Shown here piece by piece: positions 56,088 through 64,000 of a DNA stretch of 64,000 bases (its first letter is position 1; every line of letters begins with the position of its first letter). The notes beneath the pieces were generated by a model. It worked only from the letters and a program-made list of their open reading frames with translations. It ran no database searches and was not told the origin of the DNA. Source of the DNA: Pratylenchus scribneri (Eukaryota > Nematoda > Chromadorea > Rhabditida > Pratylenchidae). Both the position numbers and the translations under genes were made by a program. The DNA lies in contig JAQSEB010000087.1 in NCBI GenBank assembly GCA_030063045.1, forward strand, positions 434,001 to 498,000, written 5' to 3'.

Positions 56088-56675
56088 ATGAACAATATGA
56101 TATTTTTCATAACCATTTTGATCATCTTTATGACATTCTTGGATCCAACGAACGCTGGTGGTTGCTTAGGCGGTGGCGGTGGCCGTCGCCGTGGCGGTGG
56201 AGGGGGCGGTGGAGGTGGAGGTGGAGGTGGCCGTGGTAGAAATGAATTTTTTTTATTTCATGAAAGAATCGGTGAAAGATCACGTCCGGGTCGTTTAATA
56301 AGTAACCCAACGCCGAGCGAAACTGTGTTGATTGCACCTCCAAAGGGCCATAAAGTTGTGGTAATTGACGATGAAGATAGAATGTTGGATGGCCAAAATC
56401 AGGATAACATTATCGATCAGAAACAAGATAATGATATGAATGATGGGAAAATGCCATCTCCAGATGGTATGCAAAAGGCAAAAAATGGACTTGGGAAAAA
56501 ATCAAGATTAAGAAGGAAAATGGTAAAACAATCGAGAAAGACAACCAAAAATGAAAGTGGAAATGGACGAAAATCTAGAAAGACAACCATGAATGGAAAT
56601 AGACGAAACACAACCAAGAATGTAAGTGGAAAACAAACTGCAAATTCAACAAATGTTGGCGACAAGAAAGAATGA
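56088..56675 (+). CDS. Secreted Gly-rich protein with basic tail, copy 4 (Gly type)
   Basis: 195 residues, same version as copy 3 (poly-Gly, RGRNEFFLFHERIGERSRPG, VVIDDEDRMLDGQNQDN). Differences cluster in the tail: NGLGKKSRL for NRLWKKSRL and KQTANSTNVGDKKE for KKAVNSTNADDKKE. The VGDKK end is shared with the broken copy at 45480, so parts of the tail variation are old. The array ends here: a MITE begins about 190 bp downstream, and only about 140 bp of unit-like DNA follows it. Start at the first ATG, giving the same signal peptide as the other copies. Confidence 0.8.
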   Translation: MNNMIFFITILIIFMTFLDPTNAGGCLGGGGGRRRGGGGGGGGGGGGGRGRNEFFLFHERIGERSRPGRLISNPTPSETVLIAPPKGHKVVVIDDEDRMLDGQNQDNIIDQKQDNDMNDGKMPSPDGMQKAKNGLGKKSRLRRKMVKQSRKTTKNESGNGRKSRKTTMNGNRRNTTKNVSGKQTANSTNVGDKKE

Positions 56676-56869
56676 GAGGGGTAGCAAAGAAATTACATCC
56701 GTTCCATGCTCTACGGATACGAATGGACGAATCGATGAATGAATGGATCACCCACTCTCTTGATTATAAATTTTCTTTTCTATTGTTTGGATGTTTAATT
56801 TTTTCCTTTTTCTTCGGTATTATCTAATTTTATAATGTCTCACTTTGGATTCGATATAAATTACAAAAG

Positions 56870-57310
56870 AGTAAATATTTTTTGCCGAATGAATTACATT
56901 CTTTTGCCGAAAAAAAAATTCACATTCTTTTGCCAAAAGATCGATTTTTGTTAAATAATATGTTTTTATTGATCCTAGACCCTCAAATCTTATATTCATT
57001 TTATAGAGCTCATTAAGACGCGTCGATTATTTTATAATTTGTCTGGATTTGGTTTGAAAATAAAAGAGTTAAACCATTTAAACCCTATTTTGGTTTTTGG
57101 TTTATAACTCTTTTAGTTTTGAACCAAACCCTACAAAGTATATAGTAATCTTCGCGTCTCGATGGCTCAATAAAATGGGTATTAGATTTAGTTTGTGTGT
57201 CTATGGATCAAGCATATATATGTTATTCAAGAAAACCCGATATTTCGTTAAAAAAATGTGATTTATTGGCAAAAGAATGTAATTTATTCGGCAAAAAATT
57301 GACACCCATT
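56870..57310. mobile_element. MITE of the ATCGAGACGC-core family, TTCTTTTGCCG subtype
   Basis: Nearly complete. The left end has TACATTCTTTTGCCGAAAAA (twice), then CCTAGACCCTCAAATCTTAT, AGAGCTCATTAAGACGCGTC, the GGTTTATAACTCTTTTAG turn, TCTTCGCGTCTCGATGGCTC, and the right end GGCAAAAGAATGTAATTTAT. Inserted in the 3' flank of secreted-protein copy 4; unit-like sequence resumes on the far side (57305-57440). Confidence 0.8.
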
Positions 57311-57439
57311 ATAAAGTTGAAAATGTTTTGAAAACTCCCAACAATAAACTCCATGACTTGTATCTCCCACAATTCTCCAAGGAGTATTTGCCTGAATGTA
57401 TAGAGCATTTTTCGGTTTCGTTTCCTCTAGCTTATAAAT

Positions 57440-58192
57440 AATTTCTATCTCCTTAATTATCTCAAAACATATTCCTTCTTTTCCGGATAGAAAAAATAAG
57501 ATTTAACCGAAATTCAATTGCCCTCCCCTTGCCTCCTTCGCATTTTGCTTCCCTTCCACATATTATTTCGTAATAGGATATGAAAAAGCGCATAATAAAT
57601 CGGCATTTTGTGCCAAGGAAATAATCCTCTTAAATAAAGACCCAATAATTTAATAATAAATTAAGAAAATGATCTTTTAATTCCATTCCCATCAACTCAT
57701 CTCAAAAAGGCATTTTGTGCCAAAAATTCCATTTTTGTTAATTGCCTTATTATATTTAAAATGTGTTGATAATTCCTTATTTACCCCATTAATCATCTTT
57801 TCTATTAAAATTTCTGTAATAGTTTATAAAATTGCTATCTTTTAATTTTATTTTCATCAGTTTAGGGTCGTTTCATCGCCTTTTAATGGGTTTTATCAAA
57901 ATTGGTTGATGACAAAAATTTATCAGGTAGCGAAAATGATCTTTATTTTATAATCAAATATATTCCTCAGCAAAATGTTAAAATCAAAAAAAAAAAACAA
58001 ATCATATGAAATAAAAGGATAGAACCAAAAAGATTTTGCAATACTGGGTCTATATTTTATCTGACCATTTCTTTATTGACCATTTTCTTTACAAACTTCA
58101 AAAATGGAATGCACTTTTCTATTAAATTTCTTTATCAAGAAAAATATCTAAAAATCAACAAAATTGCTAATCAATTTTTGATTTGTTATTTA
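57440..58192. other. Intergenic, no gene seen
   Basis: AT-rich. GGCATTTTGTGCCAA occurs near 57602 and 57709 in a similar context, suggesting a small direct duplication. No exon recognised. Confidence 0.35.
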
Positions 58193-58910
58193 TTAATAAT
58201 AATATCCATCAATTCTTCCAGTCGTCATCCAAATTTCATCCCATTTTGCACAATTCTCTGGGCTGGGTCCTTCGCATGGCGCTCCAGTAGCTGAAATTTT
58301 ATTATTTACAAAAAAAAAATAGAATAAATATAATTTTCCAATAAGGAGCGGATTTTTAATAAGTCGAAGGAATCCCAAAATATGTATCTTTATTTTGTAA
58401 AATTTGAAAAAAATAGGTTTCAAAACCGGTTTTTTGGCTTTTTTTTCATTTTTCTAATGAATTTTCTCTAAAATAAATTACAAAATAATTAAATTTATGA
58501 AAACTAATATATCATATTAAAAATAGGCCAAAACCTAAAAAATCCCCTCCATATTATTATTCATACACCAACGAATGTCTTATTATAGAAAATTTCATTA
58601 TTTTGAAAAGCGGTCAAAATTTAAATTGTTGAAAAATATCTATAATGCCTTGAAATTATTAAGAAAAAAATGATTTTCAGGTATACTAAAAAATTTTCCA
58701 CAAAGTATAGGCAGAAAATATTAATGTTTTTATATTTTAAGATTAATTCGATCACCTTTTATTTTCACTATTCTTATAATTAAATAGTCAAAGAAATCCA
58801 AATTTACTAACCAATTTGGAGTGTCAACATGGCGAATAAGGCTAAGCAGATTAAACAAAATTGGAAGAGCTCAACTGAACGGGCCACATTTATTTTGCAG
58901 CAAAGTTCAA
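58193..58910 (-). CDS. Small secreted or single-pass membrane protein, 5'-incomplete
   Basis: Minus-strand exons 58910-58812 and 58290-58193 (TAA) join in phase at QI-A|TGAPC. The first encodes ELCCKINVARSVELFQF then a hydrophobic segment (CLICLALFAMLTLQIA). The second encodes TGAPCEGPSPENCAKWDEIW and ends GRIDGYYY. The hydrophobic segment could be an internal signal peptide or anchor; beyond it lie two Cys and an aromatic tail. An upstream exon with the start codon is needed (acceptor TTAAAAAG); none was found. Family not recognised. Confidence 0.45.
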
Positions 58911-58964
58911 CTTTTTAAAACCAAATCTGAAAATGTTGTTTAATATTTAAAAACCCACAAAATG

Positions 58965-59290
58965 CCTTTAATAGTTTTTGACTTCTAATAAATCAGAAAC
59001 CGGTTTTAGATCCCCAAACCTTATAACATTTTGTGGATCTCATCGAGACGCATCGATTGGTATATATTTTATAATATAATGGTTAGTCAAAATTTGAGGG
59101 TATTAAACCGTTCAAACCATTTTTCCAGTCTTTGGTTTTAAACTCTTTAATTTTAGGTCAAATCATGACAAAATATATACCAAAATCGATGGTCTCGATG
59201 AGATCTACAAAATGGTATAAGGTTTATTATGGGGTCTAAAACCGGCTTCTGATTTAAGAGAAGTCTAAAACTGTAATTTTTCTACAAAAA
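58965..59290. mobile_element. MITE of the ATCGAGACGC-core family, CAGAAACCGG subtype
   Basis: Arms AGTTTTTGACTTCTAATAAA and its inverse near 59250-59270, CAGAAACCGGTTTTAGATCC, AAACCTTATAACATTTTGTG, GATCTCATCGAGACGCATCG, with inverted counterparts from 59180. Same subtype as 15169 and 60110. Confidence 0.85.
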
Positions 59291-59660
59291 AAAATTTTTG
59301 TCTGCAAAAATTTCCCTAAAAATGGGGTTTGGCGCAATCCGCAAAATTTTTCACTTTGGCATTTTGCCCACTTTTAGATTTAGCCGGTTTCGATTTTCGA
59401 ACCAAAATTTTCGACATGAAAAATTATAATTCTGGGTAATTAAATCTTCTGAGAATTCATTGGCACTATTTTTATTCCATTTTACCAAGGTTTAATAGGC
59501 CAAAACCGGTTTGGATAAAATATCTAATGCAGAACGCGACAGCACCAAAAAAATGTCTATTAATTTGAAAAAGCAGAATATAAAAATCAAATTTTATTGA
59601 TAAAATTTTTGCAGTTTCAATTAAGCCAATAATTGAAAAAAATTATTTTAGAAAAAGCCA

Positions 59661-60241
59661 ATGCTTTTCTCGCGTCGATTTCTGCATTCCAATTTCAATC
59701 CGCGAAATGATTATTATAAAATTTTGGGCATTCCAAGGACGGCAAAGGAGAAAGAAATCAAAAATGCATATTATCAGGTTTAAATTCATTTTTATCAAAT
59801 TTTAATAAATAGTTGGTTAAAATTTATCATCCCGATGTGAATAAAAAGAAAGAAGACAGCGAAAAATTTAAAGAAATCGATGAAGCGTACAAAGTGCTCA
59901 GAGATTCGAAAAGTAGAACGGAATATGACCATTTATGGGCATCAAGAGCGACGACTTCGGCCACTAGAGGAGGAATGAGCAGTGAAGTGAGGCAAAGCGA
60001 CTTTGGCAAAAGGCAATACCGGCCAACAAACAGCAGATCGACAGAACAAAAGTTTGCGACAAATTATATACATATTATTTTAGTAATTATTTTTGGTTAC
60101 TATTTTTTGCAGACCAAACAGTTTTTGATTTCTTATAAATCAGAAACCGGTTTTAGACCCAGCAAACCTTATATCATTTTGTGGATCTCATTGAGACGCA
60201 TCGAATGGTATATAAAATTTAAAGTTTTTGCCAAAAATTAA
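59661..60241 (+). CDS. Mitochondrial-type J-domain (DnaJ/Hsp40) protein with MITE-derived tail
   Basis: Exons 59661-59777 and 59813-60241 join in phase. A TATTTTAG acceptor 13 bp before the ATG suggests trans-splicing. Residues 1-15 ([15 protein letters not shown]) look like a mitochondrial presequence. The J domain spans about 16-80: [19 protein letters not shown], the catalytic HPD at 45-47, and [22 protein letters not shown] Ser/Arg-rich linker and a hydrophobic segment ([15 protein letters not shown]) follow. J proteins stimulate Hsp70 ATPase through HPD, so a co-chaperone at a mitochondrial membrane is likely. From about residue 136 ([11 protein letters not shown] onward) the frame is inside a MITE and ends there at 60239. 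A 3' intron could avoid this, but none is obvious. Confidence 0.8.
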
Positions 60242-60420
60242 AAATATTAAAACCAATAATCGAAATAGGTTTTAAATGGTTTAACACCCTTAATTTTGGG
60301 CCAAAACCTGACATTTTATATATCATTCAATGCGTCTTGATGAGATCTACAAATTCTTATAAGGTTTGTAGGATCTAAAACCGGTTCCGGATTTATTAGA
60401 AGTCAAAAACTGTTTGTCTG
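60110..60420. mobile_element. MITE of the ATCGAGACGC-core family inserted at the 3' end of the J-domain gene
   Basis: Ends CAGACCAAACAGTTTTTGA and TCAAAAACTGTTTGTCTG are inverted. Inner CAGAAACCGGTTTTAGACCC, AGCAAACCTTATATCATTTT, GATCTCATTGAGACGCATCG with inverses at 60320-60400. It supplies the last codons and stop of the J-domain frame. Confidence 0.85.
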
Positions 60421-60683
60421 TAAAAAAAAGAAATTTTGTCTAAACCGCAAGTACTACAAACCAGTGTGCGGTATATCGCACCTCGTCCGCTCTAGTTTTT
60501 AGATAGGAGAAGTGAATAGCATTTTTGTGAAAAAAAAGATTCATTCCGAAAAAAGACATTATTCTACTAAAATTAAAAATTTTTATCAAATGAAGGTGAA
60601 ATTTAAATTCAAATAGAAAAATACCACAGAGGAAATAATTTAGCCCTATTTTACATGATTATCGTATTCCATCATTATTTCTC

Positions 60684-62535
60684 TCAATTGGAAATATTTT
60701 GCCGACCAGCGACCACCCTCACTGTGACCCCATGTAATCGTTGAATTTTGTTGGGCCAAAATATTTTATAAAACATCATTCGAAAATCATGACGAATTGT
60801 TTGGTTTAGTGCCAAATAAATGACTGGAGGAAAACCATGAACATGGAACCTAGTGAAAACAAAATAAAAATAATTTTTATTTTAATTATCAAATTTAAGA
60901 AAAATTTTTGAAAATTTTAATTTTATGAAAATTATATAAAAAAAAATTTAAATTTTTTTTTGTTATCTCACAGAGTTTCTTATATTAAACCAAATTTAAA
61001 CAAAAATTACAATTTTATTTGAATTATTCATGAATATAAATAATACTGAAAAATATTTTTTCCCTTTAAAGTACAAAAATATTTTAGGGAAGAAGTTTAT
61101 ATCCAAAATTCCTCTTTACTTATTATTCGGCCATATAATTAAAAAATAGAATTTTAAAATATCATTTTGTCTAAATATACTACCATGAAAACTGTGCCAT
61201 TGTGATAAACCATTGCGGTAGAATGATGTAATCCATGAACACATAGAAGGAATAAGCGATGGCATTGATGGCGGAAATTAAAAAAACTTGTAAAAATGCC
61301 TTTGAAAAAAATGAAAAAAAAGTAATAAAATTGGCTTTACCATTTTTTGAGGAGTCTGAATGTCTTGGCCCAAACCACCGAATGAATGTGTTTTGATGTA
61401 CATTACGATGGCAAATACGCCATAAAAGAGGGGGGACAAAATGACAATAGCACCATTATGGAAGGCATGCATTGGGTTAACAAATTGGCCCTCGAAATCA
61501 GAGCGATATCCAATGAAGGGATCAAAGGACCAGACAAAAATGAGACTGGAGTAAACACCGGGTGGCAAGAAAAAGAACCAATATAAGGCGTAAATTGTAC
61601 AAATAGAAAGCCAAATGTAGATTCGAAATCCGGAGAAAAGCATTCCAGAAATGGTCGGGGAGATAATATCCAAACAACGGTTAAAAGCCAAAATCTAAAA
61701 TAAGAAAAAAAAAACAATTTGATGGGGGGTTAATAATAATTTAATCAAGGCGACTGGAAATTTGATGATTTTAATTTAAATTAAAGAGAAAGATATTCAT
61801 TTTATTAAAATTGGCTCAGAATTGATAAAGTTATGTCCAAAAAAGGCATTAAAATTTCCTTAATCAATTGTATCGAATATTAAAGAAGGTTAAATTGACA
61901 AAATTTTAAAAATTCTGAAATAATTTATAAAATTTAAAACATTAGAAAGCCAAAATCTACTTTTTAATAGGATTCGGAAATCATTAAAAGTTGTTCAATT
62001 CTTAATAAATTATTATAAAAGGCGACAAATAGACGGGGTCCAAGTTTGGTTGTTTCATAAATTTTTATAATTTCCAACCCCAAATAGCCAATACCAATAA
62101 AATTTACCAGATCAGCACTACTTTCAGCCACATATAATGCTAAAAATTTAAAATCAATTTATTCATTTTTTGAGTCCCAAACGATTTTTTACATGTTAAT
62201 CCGGCACCAGTCAAAAAGTTCAAAACAGGGTTACTGCAGAAAACATTGCCATTTAGGCTGAACACAGCATGAACATAGCCAATTACCCAGAGAATGGCCA
62301 AATCCAAAATGCCAATGTAGAAAAGTAATTTGTAGCAGACATTTTCGTCCAAATGTTTCCAAATTGAAAACATGCATGGAATATAGAGGAAATAATAAAT
62401 TGTGCAAAGCACGATCAGGACACATGCTTCTGGCACAAATTTATGCCTTTGCTCAAATGGAATCGAATTCACATCAATTCCGGTGCAATCATAAATGCGA
62501 GCCCATTCAGAGTGACGAAATATGAACATTTCCAT
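60684..62535 (-). CDS. Serpentine receptor class T (Srt)-like GPCR
   Basis: Minus-strand exons 62535-62193, 62140-62109, 61694-61341, 61299-61184 and 60849-60684 (TGA) keep phase and give 336 residues, normal for the family. Start MEMFIFRHSEWARIYDC; TM1 (ACVLIVLCTIYYFLYIPCMF); a CYKLLFYIGILDLAILWVIG segment; GNVFCSNPVLNF; an SSADL-ILAFNRCLDI TM3 boundary with the family's LA.NRCL motif; FSGFRIYIWLSICTIYALYW; a late ISAINAIAYSFYVFM; and the closing HGFPPVIYLALNQTIRHDF. This matches nematode Srt receptors, which are mostly chemosensory. All seven membrane segments appear present and the frame is intact. A very short exon (32 bp) is needed to join TM2 and TM3. Confidence 0.85.
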
Positions 62536-63182
62536 TGTTTGTGCCTGGATAAATATAATATTGAAATTAATTGAAACGGTTATGGATGGAATCGATGGAG
62601 TGTTATGTAAAACAGTGGGTTTTTAATTCTTATTGGTACCGATTTTTGTGAATTTGTCTTAAAGTTGAAAATAGAATCTAAAAATATGCTAATTTTTAAG
62701 ATTTATTCTTTGGAGAATTGCAAATTATTTTATTTTCCCTACATTTTCTTATACATGCAAGGTCATTTTTGGCTAAAATTTTTCGAAAAATGGCGATCTC
62801 TTTTCTTGCTTTAGAACAAAAATTTTTAAAAAAATTCACAAAAATAGTGTGTTCTCGATTCTATTTTATAAATAATTTTAAAAGAATTCATACGTATTAC
62901 CTTTTACAAAATTGCCTAAAGTTTTTAGAAAGTGAAAAAAAGGTATTTAAACGAATTTAAAATAAATAAATCGATTTTTTGAATATAAAAATATTTTCTA
63001 AATATTGGATTTTTGACCGTGAAATCAGAAATTTTGATGCCATTTGTCTGAATTTGAAAATTTATTGATGCGAATTGAGAACCCCAGATTAAAACAAGTA
63101 GCAAAGAAAAAATGATAAAAATGTACTAATGACCATTCTAAAATTCATTCCCCAATTAAATGAATAAGCAAACATCCCGTCC
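62536..63182. other. 5' flank of the Srt-like gene, no further gene
   Basis: AT-rich. An 80-codon frame at 62718 (MQIILFSLHFLIHARSF) has a hydrophobic start but random-looking codons. No element ends recognised. Confidence 0.35.
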
Positions 63183-63738
63183 CGGGGGCGGTAACAGAAG
63201 AATGTAGTTATTTGACTTGGTTGTTTAACCAACGTCATTTGACTGAGTCAGATAACCGCTAACTTCGTGGTAACCGGTAGCAAATGAACGTTACCGCGAA
63301 CTAACGGTCGAAACTATGAAAGTCAGTCATTTAACTCTGAACTCCCTTCATTTGCTATCTTGTTATTTGGTAGTCTCTTTTAAAAATTTATATCTTTTTT
63401 ATTTTTTGAAATTTTAATTTAAAATTTATACCATTAGAAAGAGGAGACTTTAAACTATAGGCGTGATTTTTTTCAGAATTTTTGGACGTCTTTAAAGGGT
63501 CTAAAAGGCTCGTGGTAAGATGAATTCGAAAAAAAGTTGGGAGTCTGCATTTTACCACCAACTCGTGGTTAAATAACCATCAACTCTGTTCTTTTGCTAG
63601 TTGTCATGGTTAACGTTAACCACGAGGTTATTTGACCACGTTAATTGACCACGAACTGGCAGTTTTTCATTTGCTACGAGTTAACCACGAAGTTCGCCGT
63701 CATTTAACTCTAACCGCCTTCTTCTGCTACGGCCCCCG
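63183..63738. mobile_element. Palindromic element built from GGTTAAC/CATTTGCT words
   Basis: Ends CGGGGGCGGTAACAGAAGAA and (inverse) CTTCTTCTGCTACGGCCCCCG are imperfect inverted repeats of about 25 bp. The interior flanks are filled with GGTTAACC-, ACCACGA-, CATTTGCTA- and TCATTTAACTCT-type words in inverted order. About 150 bp of AT-rich centre. No transposase and no clear target duplication. Confidence 0.6.
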
Positions 63739-64000
63739 ATAACATTTTTTTATTCACGAATAGTGCGTGCACTTCTTCATTTCGCAGAAAAGCAAATTAA
63801 AAAAGTCTGAGAGTGAATGAAGTGAAAAAATTTTGTAATTATTAAAAAATACAAATATTCATGAAATAAAGTACATTTTTAAAATTTTTAATTTTACTAT
63901 TTTTTCTTCAAAATGGTGTATTTGATAATTTAAAATTTTGCATCTGAAACCTATGTATTTATTTTTTGGAGAGAAAAGTTAATGGGAAATTCGATGTATT

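Overview
The window reads as nuclear DNA of an AT-rich nematode, most probably a plant-parasitic (root-knot-like) tylenchid; the genus is inferred, not proven. Supporting signs are many short GT-AG introns of about 40-60 bp, AG acceptors just upstream of ATG codons (as in spliced-leader trans-splicing), an Srt-type serpentine receptor, a nematode-type sigma-class GST, single-exon secreted basic proteins resembling effectors, very dense palindromic MITEs and long AT-rich satellite DNA. There is no sign of prokaryotic organisation. Exon structures were assembled by eye from splice consensus, phase and paralogue comparison, without transcripts.

Layout. 1-6.5 kb: end of a gene with two copies of a domain resembling the intermembrane-space (FtsH_ext) part of m-AAA proteases; a foldback element; a secreted Cys-rich protein; a kinase-like gene with a Q/P/S/Y-rich N-terminus and a very short C-lobe. 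7.6-12.3 kb: two inverted paralogues with four and two FLYWCH-like zinc-finger repeats, the second with a truncated Merlin transposon inserted upstream. 12.5-18.2 kb: a palindromic element with 8-bp target duplications, a sigma GST, a tentative small gene with a MITE in its intron, and a second FtsH_ext-only gene with two membrane segments. 18.4-27.3 kb: a hAT-like non-autonomous element, several unrecognised genes, and a paralogous pair sharing a first-exon module, one of them fused to long coiled-coil repeats with nested MITEs in its introns.

27.7-43.9 kb: two arrays of a 321-bp AT-rich satellite (about 4.5 and 34 monomers, the second with higher-order structure) flank a 3.7-kb island with a few small genes and a 111-bp tandem repeat. 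The large array ends inside a broken copy of a secreted-protein gene. 43.9-57.4 kb: this pseudogene is followed by four intact copies of a gene for a secreted glycine-rich, basic-tailed protein in tandem units of 2.72 kb. Each unit carries a 23-bp GATCACCC minisatellite upstream, and three carry a small antisense secreted-peptide ORF. 58-64 kb: a small secreted or membrane protein, a mitochondrial-type J-domain protein whose tail runs into a MITE, an Srt-family GPCR, and another palindromic element.

The genes do not form one pathway. What unites the window is structural: recent tandem and inverted duplication of lineage-specific families (FtsH_ext-only, FLYWCH-like, secreted basic proteins, coiled-coil) amid mobile and satellite DNA, with MITEs repeatedly sitting in introns and in two places apparently contributing splice sites or coding sequence.
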